Assembly: GCA_945877425.1 (NCBI GenBank)
Contig: CAMCRZ010000005.1
Location: 1 to 64,000 of the forward strand
Length of the DNA stretch: 64,000 nucleotides
From: an uncultured Treponema sp.
Lineage (GTDB): Bacteria > Spirochaetota > Spirochaetia > Treponematales > Treponemataceae
Reading direction: 5' to 3'
Made by a program: the position numbers and the translations under genes. Under the pieces are notes generated by a model. That model worked only from the letters and a program-made list of their open reading frames with translations, was not told the DNA's origin and did no database searches. Shown one piece after another: positions 51,783 to 60,324 of this stretch; position 1 is the first letter of the stretch; the number at the start of each line of letters is the position of its first letter.

Positions 51783-52488
51783 AAAAGACTTACACTCAGT
51801 TTACCTTGACGGCGAAATGCCTGAAAGCGTTTTAAAAGTTTATGAAACTCACATTACCGGTTGCGAAAAATGCAAAAAAATCCTTAACAGCTTAAAGAAA
51901 GTAAAGGAAATTTTAGTTCAAGAAAAAGAATCAATTCAGTTTACGCCGAAAGAATTAGACGACAGTTTTTTAAGGTTACAGGCAAAACTTTCTTATACTA
52001 AACACAAAAAATTTATGGAAAAGCGCAGAAGCTTCAAAATGAGATATTTTGTTTCAGGAGCAGCGGCTGCAGCATTTGCATTTCTGTTCATTCCCTTTAT
52101 TGCAAACCGTACAGTAAGCGAATCCAGAGAAACATTTAAGGCTATTGCAAGAACAAAGCTTATTTCACCGGCAAGTGCAGTTATGGCAACATTAAACATT
52201 GACGAAACACTTTGCAGCGACAACTTAAAAAATGCATTTAAAGACACAAATTCCATGCAGGACGTAAATTCCAAGCAGTTGTCACATATTTCACCTTTGG
52301 CAAACCTTTCTGTTATTTCAAGTAAAATAAGCCACAGTTTTTCTGTTAAAAACTTTGCAAGATACGATATTTTTGCTCCTGCTTACGATTATACAGACAG
52401 CGTTCCTTCTTTTGAAAAATACAACAATACAACAAGTTCTTTTGCCGTACCTGTTGCTTATACTACTTACTCAGGCTTTTTAAATTGA
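51763..52488 (+). CDS. Zinc-finger anti-sigma factor
   Basis: The 241-residue protein has an N-terminal ZAS-type zinc motif H30-x3-C34-x2-C37 (YETHITGCEKCKKIL), a linker, one membrane span (MRYFVSGAAAAAFAFLFIPFIA) and a ~120-residue Ser/Asn-rich extracytoplasmic part. It should hold the ECF sigma at the membrane until a stress signal. Two ATG codons (51763, 51766) are possible; AGGAGA (51755-51760) serves either. The gene overlaps both neighbours, so the three proteins are made together. Confidence 0.85.
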   Translation: MMSTCPEKDLHSVYLDGEMPESVLKVYETHITGCEKCKKILNSLKKVKEILVQEKESIQFTPKELDDSFLRLQAKLSYTKHKKFMEKRRSFKMRYFVSGAAAAAFAFLFIPFIANRTVSESRETFKAIARTKLISPASAVMATLNIDETLCSDNLKNAFKDTNSMQDVNSKQLSHISPLANLSVISSKISHSFSVKNFARYDIFAPAYDYTDSVPSFEKYNNTTSSFAVPVAYTTYSGFLN

Positions 52489-54179
52489 AACATCAGGAAA
52501 AAAAATCAGCAAATATTTTCAGACGCTCGCCTTTTGCCAGAACTGTTCTCTACGTTTCCATTCTTGCAGTTATATTTTGCCTTACTGTTTTAATTGGAAA
52601 AACTACACGCCATAAGCCTGAAATTTATTCCGTTACGCCGCAAATTGCTTCACCAGGTGAAACTATAATCATAAAAGGCAGCAATTTTGGCTCTTCAAAA
52701 GGCACTTCTTACGTTGAAATTTCCGGCTCCAAAATAACGGGCAGCTTCTTTAAGTACTGGCACGATAACGAAATTTCCCTTGTTATTCCAGATGAAACTA
52801 AAGACGGACTTTTATTTGTGGGAACTTCTGCAGGAAAATCTCAGCCGGCATTTTTTGCCAACGGAAAAGGCATTCCTGTTGCATTGCGTTCTGACCCTTT
52901 AGTTACAATTCCTGTAATCAATTCAATTACGGAAAGTGCAGCTATTGGAAATGAAATCATCATAAAAGGAAAGAATTTTGGTTCTACAAGAGGCAACTCT
53001 AAAGTTTACTTTCTTGCAAACAGAGATGACGTAAATCCTGAACAGACAAATTCTTCTTCCATTGAAAATTTCATAGCCGCTAATGAAGATGATTTTGACT
53101 ACATTTTCTGGAGCGATGACGAAATTCACGTGTATGTTCCGGACGGAGCTGCTTCAGGTTCAGTTTTTGTAAAAACAGACAAAGGTACAAGCGGAAGCCG
53201 TCACATTACTATTAAAACTGACACTGGAAAAAGAGTTTATTCTAACAAGAGAACTTACGTTGTACAGGTTACGGCGGACATTTCAAATACTTCTGCAGAT
53301 CAGGATTCGTTCATTACGCTTTATATGCCTCGCCCTCAGACTTCTTCCATGCAGCCTTCTGCAACTTTAAACGAATATTTCCCCGAACCACTTATTAAAA
53401 ATGACTCGAAAAACATCATTTATCAGAAATCGCTTAACACAATCATCAACAACAAGCAGCGGTTCAGTCAAAGTTATGTTGTAAGCGTTTACTCTTTTAA
53501 AAATAACATTGTGCCTAAAAACATTGCGCCCTACAAAGACAAAAAGCGTTTTCTTTACACAACCTGCACAAATGCCGATTCCTGCGTGCCTTCTTCAAAT
53601 GAAGCTGTAACGGAACTTGCCGGAGAAATTATCGGTAAGGAAAAAAATCCTTATAATCAGGCAAAACTTATTTACAACTATATGATTGAACATTTTCAGC
53701 TGGAAAAACGTGTGCGCTCAGGAAATATTTCCGTACTTGATTTGATTGCAAAAAAATCCGGTGACGCTTACGACTTTACGATTGTTTACGCAGCACTTTG
53801 CAGGGCTTCAGGTATTCCTGCTGTTCCAATGGGCGGAATTCTTGTGGAAAATAATTCTACGGCAGTTTCTCACTGGTGGTGCGAAATTTACTTTGAAAAC
53901 TACGGCTGGTTTCCTGTAGACATTGCGCTGGGAAAAGGACTTTCGTTTAATGCATTTACGCCTGTTGAAAATCCAAAAGAGTATTACTTTGGAAATTTAG
54001 ACAGCCAGCACATTGCATTCAGCCGGGGATGGAATCAGATAAAGACTTCTCTTCTTAACACCAAAACTGTTTACAGACCAAGAACATACGCATTGCAGTC
54101 GATTTGGGAAGAATCAAGTAATTCAACTTCAAGTTACAGTTCTTTGTGGAATACGCCTGCAATTATCGGTATATACTGA
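52485..54179 (+). CDS. TIG-repeat and transglutaminase-like membrane protein
   Basis: The 564-residue protein has an N-terminal membrane anchor (TVLYVSILAVIFCLTVLIG), two IPT/TIG domains (PEIYSVTPQIASPGETIIIKGSNFGSSKG and PVINSITESAAIGNEIIIKGKNFGSTRG), and a C-terminal transglutaminase-like domain with the triad Cys in AALCRASGIPA, His in VSHWWCEIYF, and Asp in FPVDIALG. The active site faces the periplasm. It could be a protease, cross-linker or peptidoglycan-related enzyme. It overlaps the anti-sigma gene by four bases and may be the sensor or effector of that system. Confidence 0.85.
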   Translation: MKHQEKKSANIFRRSPFARTVLYVSILAVIFCLTVLIGKTTRHKPEIYSVTPQIASPGETIIIKGSNFGSSKGTSYVEISGSKITGSFFKYWHDNEISLVIPDETKDGLLFVGTSAGKSQPAFFANGKGIPVALRSDPLVTIPVINSITESAAIGNEIIIKGKNFGSTRGNSKVYFLANRDDVNPEQTNSSSIENFIAANEDDFDYIFWSDDEIHVYVPDGAASGSVFVKTDKGTSGSRHITIKTDTGKRVYSNKRTYVVQVTADISNTSADQDSFITLYMPRPQTSSMQPSATLNEYFPEPLIKNDSKNIIYQKSLNTIINNKQRFSQSYVVSVYSFKNNIVPKNIAPYKDKKRFLYTTCTNADSCVPSSNEAVTELAGEIIGKEKNPYNQAKLIYNYMIEHFQLEKRVRSGNISVLDLIAKKSGDAYDFTIVYAALCRASGIPAVPMGGILVENNSTAVSHWWCEIYFENYGWFPVDIALGKGLSFNAFTPVENPKEYYFGNLDSQHIAFSRGWNQIKTSLLNTKTVYRPRTYALQSIWEESSNSTSSYSSLWNTPAIIGIY

Positions 54180-54213
54180 TTTTATCATTGCAACTTTTTT
54201 TACTGGAGGAATT

Positions 54214-54945
54214 ATGATTACTAAAGTTTTAAGTGTAGGCGGTTCAATTATTGCGCCAAAAGAGCCTGATATTGATTTTTTAAGTGAATTTGCCAAAATG
54301 ATTTGTGAATGGTTAGGCGAAAATCCTGATGCAAGGCTTATTTTTGTAGCTGGCGGCGGCGGACCTGCACGAATTTATCAGAATGCATATAAAGCTACAG
54401 CCGAAACTTTTTCTGGCAGCACTAAAGATGCACTTTCTTTTGGAAACGAAAATGACCTTAACTATGCATGCGACTGGCTTGGAATTATGGCTACACGTTT
54501 AAATGCACAGCTTCTTAAAACAACTTTCGGACCTTTGTGTACTCAAGACGTTATAATCGATCCAACTAAAGTAAATGATTTTACAGGACGCATTCTTGTT
54601 GCAGCTGGATGGAAACCTGGCTTTTCTACAGACAATGATGCTGTTCTTTTAGCTGAACGCTTTAACGCTGACACTGTTGTAAATCTTTCTAACATTGAAA
54701 AAGTTTACACAGACGACCCTAGGAAAAATCCTGATGCAAAACCAATTGACAATATTTCCTGGGAAGATTTCCGCAAAATGGTTGGCGACGAATGGATTCC
54801 AGGCAAAAACTGTCCTTTTGACCCTATTGCTTCGAAAAAATCAGAGGAACTTAAGCTTAAAGTAATTTGCGCTGCTGGAAAAAATATTCCTAACATTAAG
54901 GCAATTCTTGACGGAAAAAATTACATAGGAACTACGATTGGCTGA
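54214..54945 (+). CDS. UMP kinase, archaeal-type
   Basis: The 243-residue amino-acid-kinase-fold protein phosphorylates UMP. It has KVLSVGGSIIAPKEPDIDFL, the nucleotide loop FVAGGGGPARIYQ, LGIMATRLNAQLL, and STDNDAVLLAERFNADTVVNLSNIEKVYTDDPRKNPDAKPI. These features fit the archaeal-type UMPK branch better than bacterial PyrH (which starts with KRILLKLSGE). Its presence may reflect old transfer. Ribosome-binding site GGAGG is good. It lies one base from the glucosaminidase gene. Confidence 0.85.
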   Translation: MITKVLSVGGSIIAPKEPDIDFLSEFAKMICEWLGENPDARLIFVAGGGGPARIYQNAYKATAETFSGSTKDALSFGNENDLNYACDWLGIMATRLNAQLLKTTFGPLCTQDVIIDPTKVNDFTGRILVAAGWKPGFSTDNDAVLLAERFNADTVVNLSNIEKVYTDDPRKNPDAKPIDNISWEDFRKMVGDEWIPGKNCPFDPIASKKSEELKLKVICAAGKNIPNIKAILDGKNYIGTTIG

Positions 54946-54946
54946 T

Positions 54947-55537
54947 ATGAAAAAAGCACTTTTTCTTTTTACCATTGCACTTTTTATTTTTGCAGGCTGT
55001 ACTTCAACAAGCAACGTAGAGTCTGCAAAAGTTCAGGCTGTTTCCCGAAACCTTACAGACAAAGGCGTAAAAAATCAGGAGCAGCTTTACAACTTTTTCC
55101 TTTCACACAATCCCAATGCTAACAAAAAAACTGTAAAGAAAATTGCATCTCTTTACATTGATGAAGCTGAAACTGAAGGCATTAACAGCGACTGTGCATT
55201 TGTCCAGATGTGCCATGAAACTGGTTTCCTGCGTTTTGGCGGACTTGTTACAAAAGACATGAACAATTTCTGCGGCTTAGGTTCGGAAGGAAACGGCAAA
55301 AACGGTGCTTCTTTTCCAAGTATGAAAATCGGTGTAAGGGCACACATTCAGCACCTGCAGGCTTATGCTACTACGGAAAACAAAAAGCTTAAGAATAAAG
55401 TTGTAGATCCAAGATATTCCTGGCCTCATAAAGCTTATCTTGCACAGACTATTTTTGACTTAACAGGCAAATGGGCAACTGATCCTGAATATGCAGACAA
55501 ACTGGACAAATACCTTTCTGAATTAGAAAAGTTTTAA
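54947..55537 (+). CDS. Glucosaminidase-like lipoprotein
   Basis: The 196-residue protein has a signal peptide and lipobox FIFAGC (Cys18). The rest fits the mannosyl-glycoprotein endo-beta-N-acetylglucosaminidase family: KIASLYIDEAETEGINSDCAFVQMCHETGFLRFGG (the Glu in CHETG is the catalytic acid), NNFCGLGSEGNGK...FPSMKIGVRAHIQHLQAYA. It should cut the glycan strands of peptidoglycan. The ATG at 54947 is chosen for its signal peptide; a TTG at 54938 adds three residues. Confidence 0.85.
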   Translation: MKKALFLFTIALFIFAGCTSTSNVESAKVQAVSRNLTDKGVKNQEQLYNFFLSHNPNANKKTVKKIASLYIDEAETEGINSDCAFVQMCHETGFLRFGGLVTKDMNNFCGLGSEGNGKNGASFPSMKIGVRAHIQHLQAYATTENKKLKNKVVDPRYSWPHKAYLAQTIFDLTGKWATDPEYADKLDKYLSELEKF

Positions 55538-55706
55538 AAGTTTTGTTTTATTCATCATAAAAATTAATTCTTCTCGTAAATTTTTGTAAATTCTAAAAGT
55601 ACGACACTTTTTCAACAAAAGAGTGTCAAATTCTATAATAGCGGTTATAATATTTATAACTGATTTAAATTTCTTTGTTTGACATTCTATAGGAGTTCAG
55701 TTTTAT
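55538..55706 (+). promoter_or_regulatory. Promoter region of the acyl-CoA synthetase gene
   Basis: Two TATAAT boxes (55634-55639, 55646-55651) lie upstream of TAGGAG. An inverted repeat GACACT/AGTGTC (55603-55608, 55622-55627) with a 13-base centre overlaps the expected -35 area and could be an operator. No gene is seen. Confidence 0.4.
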
Positions 55707-57446
55707 ATGGAAACAATTCAAGATTTAGGGAAATACACTTTTCCTGCCTTACTAAAAAATTCTGTTGATAAATTTGCAAATCGTCCGGCACTTTCCTTTG
55801 TAGACGGAACTCCCCTTACTTACAGCCAGATAAACGAAAAAAGTGCTGACTTTTCCAGACAGCTTTTCTCTTACGGCTTAAACTTAAAGGACAAAATTGC
55901 CATATTTGCTTCAGGGCAGCCAAACTGGGGAATAGCTTACTTTGGCATTGTAAACTGCGGAATGATTGCGGTGCCTCTTTTGCAGGATTTTTCTGCTACG
56001 GAAGTATCTTCTATTGTTGACCATTGCGGCGTAAGTGCTTTTATTGTTGAAGAAAAACTGTACGAGCGTATTAAAGAGCTTAAAAACCTTCCGCCTGTTA
56101 TAATTAAACTTGATGATTTTTCCATAATCAGAAACGACAACGGTATAAAGGAAAATTTTTCTGTTCCCCAATACGAAGTTCAGGAAGATGATACTGCTTC
56201 CATTATTTATACTTCGGGAACAACCGGCCGTTCAAAAGGCGTAGAACTTTCCCACAAAAATCTTGTGTGGAATGGAATTCAGGGACAGACATATCATCGT
56301 GTAACTAAAATGGACCGATGCCTTTCTTTTCTGCCTATATCACACGTTTATGAATTTACAATCGGCTTTACAATGCAGATGATGAACGGTTCATGCGTGT
56401 ATTATCTTGGAAAACCGCCTGTTGTAAGTGCATTGCTTCCTGCCTTTAATAAAATTCAGCCTACAATCGTAATTTCAGTGCCGCTTGTTGTAGAAAAAAT
56501 CTATAAAAATGCAGTTGCTCCTGCTTTTGAAAAAAGTGCATTTACACGGACTTTGTATAAATTTAAGGCAGGCAGAAAGTTCCTTCATAAAGTTGCAGCA
56601 AAAAAGCTTAAGAAGAAATTCGGCGGACACATTGTTTTCTTTGGAATTGGCGGTGCTAAAGTTGATCCTAAAGTTGAACGCTTTATGAAAGACGGAAAAT
56701 TCCCGTACGCTGTTGGATACGGTCTTACGGAAACAGCTCCACTTCTTGCAGGAAGCGGAACAAAGTCAACTGTGCCTGGCTGCATAGGTCCTGTTATGGA
56801 AGGCGTAGATCTTAAAATCATAAATGCAGACGAAAAAACCGGTGTAGGGGAAATTGCAGTTAAAGGTCCAAACGTAATGAAAGGCTACTACAAAGCTCCT
56901 GAACTTAATGCAGAAAATTTTACAACAAAAGATGATGAATGTGGCGAAGGATATTTTAAAACCGGTGATTTAGGTCTCTTTGAAAAAAAGAAAGGCAAGC
57001 TTTACCTTACGCTGAAAAGCCGGAGCAAAAATATGATTCTTGGACCAAGCGGTGAAAATATTTACCCTGAAGACATAGAATTTGTTTTAAATCAAAATCA
57101 GTTTGTTTCGGAAAGTCTTGTTGTTGAAGGCGTTGAAGGTCTTGTTGCACTTATTACTCTTGATGAAGAAAAGTTCCAGAAAGAAGCTGAAAACCGTTCC
57201 AAGCTTAACATTCCTAATTTTATGGAAAAAGCCAGCGAGTTTGCCCGTGATATTGCAGCACAGAAAGAAGCAATTCTTGGTGAAATACAGTATTTTGTAA
57301 ACAGCAAAGTAAATAAAAATTCACGCATCAATAAAGTTAAGAAAATTGATTCTTTTGAAAAAACAGCCAGCCAGAAAATCAAGCGGTATCTTTACGATTT
57401 AAAATCAAGTATATTAAAGGACAAGGATTCTAAAAATGAAAATTGA
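55707..57446 (+). CDS. Long-chain acyl-CoA synthetase-like AMP-binding enzyme
   Basis: The 579-residue adenylate-forming enzyme has the P-loop YTSGTTGRSKGVELSHKN, the SFLPISHVYEFTIGF core, GYGLTETAPLLAG, GYFKTGDLGLF and the hinge GLFEKKKGKLYLTLKSRSKNMIL. The C-terminal domain has the catalytic-lysine region NKNSRINKVKKIDSF. It activates fatty acids (chain length uncertain) for lipid synthesis or recycling. It overlaps the following small gene by 11 bases. Confidence 0.9.
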   Translation: METIQDLGKYTFPALLKNSVDKFANRPALSFVDGTPLTYSQINEKSADFSRQLFSYGLNLKDKIAIFASGQPNWGIAYFGIVNCGMIAVPLLQDFSATEVSSIVDHCGVSAFIVEEKLYERIKELKNLPPVIIKLDDFSIIRNDNGIKENFSVPQYEVQEDDTASIIYTSGTTGRSKGVELSHKNLVWNGIQGQTYHRVTKMDRCLSFLPISHVYEFTIGFTMQMMNGSCVYYLGKPPVVSALLPAFNKIQPTIVISVPLVVEKIYKNAVAPAFEKSAFTRTLYKFKAGRKFLHKVAAKKLKKKFGGHIVFFGIGGAKVDPKVERFMKDGKFPYAVGYGLTETAPLLAGSGTKSTVPGCIGPVMEGVDLKIINADEKTGVGEIAVKGPNVMKGYYKAPELNAENFTTKDDECGEGYFKTGDLGLFEKKKGKLYLTLKSRSKNMILGPSGENIYPEDIEFVLNQNQFVSESLVVEGVEGLVALITLDEEKFQKEAENRSKLNIPNFMEKASEFARDIAAQKEAILGEIQYFVNSKVNKNSRINKVKKIDSFEKTASQKIKRYLYDLKSSILKDKDSKNEN

Positions 57447-57807
57447 CAATTTTATCTTAAAAGAAAAAAGCATAATGCGGGAAAATCTTGCTGTAATTCC
57501 CCAAATGAAACTTGATTTTAGAAGAATGAATTTTATGCCTCCGTCTGTAGCAGATAAATTTTCCTGCGTTATAGAAGTTAATTTAATTATTTCTGATACT
57601 AACCAAAACGGAATTGCTTCTGCTAGGATTGCGTTTTTTATTTTTGCTACTCTTGAAGATGAACCTTACGAACAGAATGCCGTTGCCGACAAGCTTTTTG
57701 AAATGCTTAAAACAGTTTACTGGGAAAAAGTAAATTTACTTCTTAAAGAAACAAACCTTCCGCCTGTTCCTTTAAAAAATTTCTTTCCAAAAAAAGAGGC
57801 TGTCTGA
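57436..57807 (+). CDS. Small protein, unknown
   Basis: The 123-residue protein has a beta-rich middle (FSCVIEVNLIISDTNQNGIASARIAFFIFATLE) and ends VNLLLKETNLPPVPLKNFFPKK. The order strand-strand-strand, helix, TNLPP-like end is loosely like SecB chaperones, but the likeness is too weak to name it. It overlaps the acyl-CoA synthetase gene by 11 bases, so it is cotranscribed. Its stop codon lies in the stem of the terminator. Confidence 0.55.
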   Translation: MKIDNFILKEKSIMRENLAVIPQMKLDFRRMNFMPPSVADKFSCVIEVNLIISDTNQNGIASARIAFFIFATLEDEPYEQNAVADKLFEMLKTVYWEKVNLLLKETNLPPVPLKNFFPKKEAV

Positions 57808-57846
57808 TTTACACTTGACTCAACCTGCAAGCTTTTCAGACAGCCT
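57797..57846. terminator. Strong bidirectional terminator
   Basis: Perfect 11-bp arms AGGCTGTCTGA (57797-57807) and TCAGACAGCCT (57836-57846) with a 28-base loop separate the convergent small gene and GH2 gene. Confidence 0.7.
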
Positions 57847-57871
57847 TATTAAACAAAATCAGTTTTGAAAA

Positions 57872-60175
57872 CTAAAGGTTAACTTTTAATACAGCAGGAA
57901 CTAAACCTTCTGCCTTTACTTTTACAGATGCAGTTTTTCCGCTTTCCCCGCGAATGTAGGCAATAAGTTTTCCGTCGTAAGCGTGGCGGTAATTTACGGC
58001 ATATTCTGTAACGTCTGCAAGATTTCCGTTTTCAAGCCCGAAAAGTTCTCCTTCTTCTACTTCAACGTAAACGAGAGGTTCGCTTGCCGGCACATGATTT
58101 CCCATAGAGTCGCAGACTGTTATTTCAAGCTGCTGAACTTCAGTTCCCGGTACAACATCAACTTTAAGAACAGAAGGTGTGCCTGTTGAAACTACTGTGT
58201 CTGCACTGCCGCTTCCTTCTGCTGTAAGTTCGCCTTCTTCATAAGCAACTGTAAATTCAGCGTAACCCTTTTCTACAGAAGATGCTTTTCCTAAACTTTT
58301 TCCATTAAGCTTAAGTTCAACTTCTTTTTCGTTAGTATAAACTGTAACCTGAACTGTTGTGCCGTCAGCGTAATTCCAGCCTGAGTTCCAACTTTCTTCG
58401 CCTTGAACTGTCGTAAAGATTTTGCAGAACTTTTCCTGAGACCACAAGCCTTTTCTAAAATAATACATTGGCTTTTCAAATCCGGCTAAAGTTAAAAGTC
58501 CTGCAGGGCTTCCGTGAACAGGCCAGCCTTTTGCTTCTCCAAGATAATCAATTCCTGTCCAGAGAAATTGTCCTGCAATGTATTCGTTGTCTGTAACTGC
58601 GTGCCATGCTTCTAAAGTGTGGGAATTTTCGCTTCCTACAAACATTTTGTCTGCAAAGCGCTTGTGATCATCAGCGTAAAACTGTTCTTTATAGTTGTAG
58701 CCGATTACATCAAGTGCATCTACTACGCCTGTGTCGCTGGAAAGTTCCGGGAAAGCAAGTGCCATTGTAACAGGTCGAGTTGTATCCCAAAGCTTAACTT
58801 CTTTAGACAGCATTTTTGCAATACCGGCAATTTGTCCTATATCAGGGTGATTAGGATTAAACTGTCTTTCTGCTGCAGGTTTTGATGCATCGTTGTTGCC
58901 TGTCATTTCCTTAAACTTAGGTGAACAGTACGGATCGTTTGGATAGTCAATTTCGTTGCCAATTGAATACATTACTACACAAGGATGATTGCGTCTTCTT
59001 GTAACAAATGCACGGCAGTCTTCTTTGTAGCAGCTTAAAAAGTCGTCTGTAATTCCCTGATGGCTTGGCGGATAAACGTTGTGTCCCTGCCACCATTTGT
59101 TTTTCGGTTCCTGCCATTCGTCGTAAAGTTCGTCCATTACAAAGAAACCAAGTTCATCGCAAAGCTGGTAAAGTTCATCTGAGTGAGGATTATGGCTCAT
59201 ACGAATTGCATTAGTTCCGCCCTGCTGAAGTTTAAGGAGACGTCTTTTCCATACATCTTTCGGAACGGCATTTCCCCAGCAGCCTGCATCTTCATGAACG
59301 CAAACGCCTTTAAACTTGTAAGATTTTCCGTTACAGCTGAATCCTTTATTGGCATCAAATTCAAGAGTGCGGAATCCAACTTGTGCTGTGTAAGAGTCGC
59401 TTTCTACGCCGTCAGTTTTTACTGTTACGTTTAATGTGTAAAGGTAAGGTTCTTCCGGACTCCAGGTGCGTGCATTTTCTATTTCTTTCTGGAAATTTGC
59501 AGTAGAAACTTCCTGAGATGCAGCTGTAAATTTCTGTGTTCTGTTGTAAACGCTTACACCTTCCTTGTCTTTTAAGTCAACTGTAATTTCAGCATTTTCT
59601 GCTTTAGTTCCGCAGTTAACGATTTTTGTATCAACGTAAAGTGATTTGTTGTCTCTTGTGTAAAAGAAAACGCCGTCGTCTGTAAGATGAGTGTTTCCTG
59701 TAACTTTCAAGACAACTGGCCGCATAATTCCGCTTCCTGTATACCAGCGGCAGTCTGCTATATCCTGATGAGAGACACTTACTGCAAGAACATTTTCACT
59801 TCCATCAGTCTTAAGGCTTTCTGTAATGTCTGCTTCAAAACTTGTAAATCCATTTTGATGGTTGCCGAAATAGTAACCGTTGCACCATATTTTTGAATGT
59901 TTATAAACACCGTCAAAGCAAACACGTACACGCCTGCCTTCTATGTTGTCAAGTTTAAAATGACATCTGTACCAGCCAATTCCACCTTGAAGATATCCTG
60001 TTCCGCTGGAATTAGATTTGCTGAAAGGGAATGAAGTTGCCCAATCAAACGGAACTGTAACATGCTTCCACTGTGAATCGTCAAAATCACGTGCCCACAA
60101 ATCTCCGCCTGCAATTCTGCCTTCACTTTCTGTCTGAAGGTGAAAAAGCCAGTTTTTCTTAAGATTAATTTTCAT
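57872..60175 (-). CDS. Glycoside hydrolase family 2 (beta-galactosidase-like)
   Basis: The 767-residue protein has the GH2 architecture: sugar-binding beta domain (NWLFHLQTESEG...WKHVTVPFDWATSFPF), Ig-like domain, TIM barrel with acid/base E408 in YSIGNEIDYP and nucleophile E516 in FVGSENSHT, and a C-terminal Ig-like end. There is no signal peptide, so it acts on imported oligosaccharide in the cytoplasm. ATG 60175 is preferred over 60190 because GGAGAA precedes it and the GH2 start (MKINLKKNW) fits. It is downstream of the ABC operon behind a terminator, with two copies of a shared operator in its promoter region. Confidence 0.9.
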   Translation of the reverse strand: MKINLKKNWLFHLQTESEGRIAGGDLWARDFDDSQWKHVTVPFDWATSFPFSKSNSSGTGYLQGGIGWYRCHFKLDNIEGRRVRVCFDGVYKHSKIWCNGYYFGNHQNGFTSFEADITESLKTDGSENVLAVSVSHQDIADCRWYTGSGIMRPVVLKVTGNTHLTDDGVFFYTRDNKSLYVDTKIVNCGTKAENAEITVDLKDKEGVSVYNRTQKFTAASQEVSTANFQKEIENARTWSPEEPYLYTLNVTVKTDGVESDSYTAQVGFRTLEFDANKGFSCNGKSYKFKGVCVHEDAGCWGNAVPKDVWKRRLLKLQQGGTNAIRMSHNPHSDELYQLCDELGFFVMDELYDEWQEPKNKWWQGHNVYPPSHQGITDDFLSCYKEDCRAFVTRRRNHPCVVMYSIGNEIDYPNDPYCSPKFKEMTGNNDASKPAAERQFNPNHPDIGQIAGIAKMLSKEVKLWDTTRPVTMALAFPELSSDTGVVDALDVIGYNYKEQFYADDHKRFADKMFVGSENSHTLEAWHAVTDNEYIAGQFLWTGIDYLGEAKGWPVHGSPAGLLTLAGFEKPMYYFRKGLWSQEKFCKIFTTVQGEESWNSGWNYADGTTVQVTVYTNEKEVELKLNGKSLGKASSVEKGYAEFTVAYEEGELTAEGSGSADTVVSTGTPSVLKVDVVPGTEVQQLEITVCDSMGNHVPASEPLVYVEVEEGELFGLENGNLADVTEYAVNYRHAYDGKLIAYIRGESGKTASVKVKAEGLVPAVLKVNL

Positions 60176-60196
60176 AAAAAAGTTCTCCATTTACCA

Positions 60197-60210
60197 TGAA
60201 AATGTTTTCA
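60197..60210. promoter_or_regulatory. Palindromic operator 1
   Basis: TGAAAATGTTTTCA: 6-bp perfect arms around TG. Located 22 bases before the GH2 start codon and 50 bases (centre to centre) from operator 2. Confidence 0.6.
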
Positions 60211-60246
60211 ACAATAACGAAATTTAATAGCGAACTTCACTATTCT

Positions 60247-60260
60247 TGAAAAGGTTTTCA
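60247..60260. promoter_or_regulatory. Palindromic operator 2
   Basis: TGAAAAGGTTTTCA is exactly the reverse complement of operator 3 at 63899-63912. The form TGAAAA-NN-TTTTCA resembles LacI-family/cre-type sites. Confidence 0.65.
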
Positions 60261-60271
60261 TATATACCCCT

Positions 60272-60308
60272 AAAAAAGTAGACCAGAGGAAAGATCCTCC
60301 AGTCTACT
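60272..60308 (-). terminator. Rho-independent terminator of the ABC operon
   Basis: Arms 60277-60290 and 60295-60308 pair at 12 of 14 positions around a four-base loop. Read on the minus strand the stem is followed by six T. It lies between the binding-protein and GH2 genes. Confidence 0.85.
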
Positions 60309-60324
60309 GCTTCAAATGAAAAAC

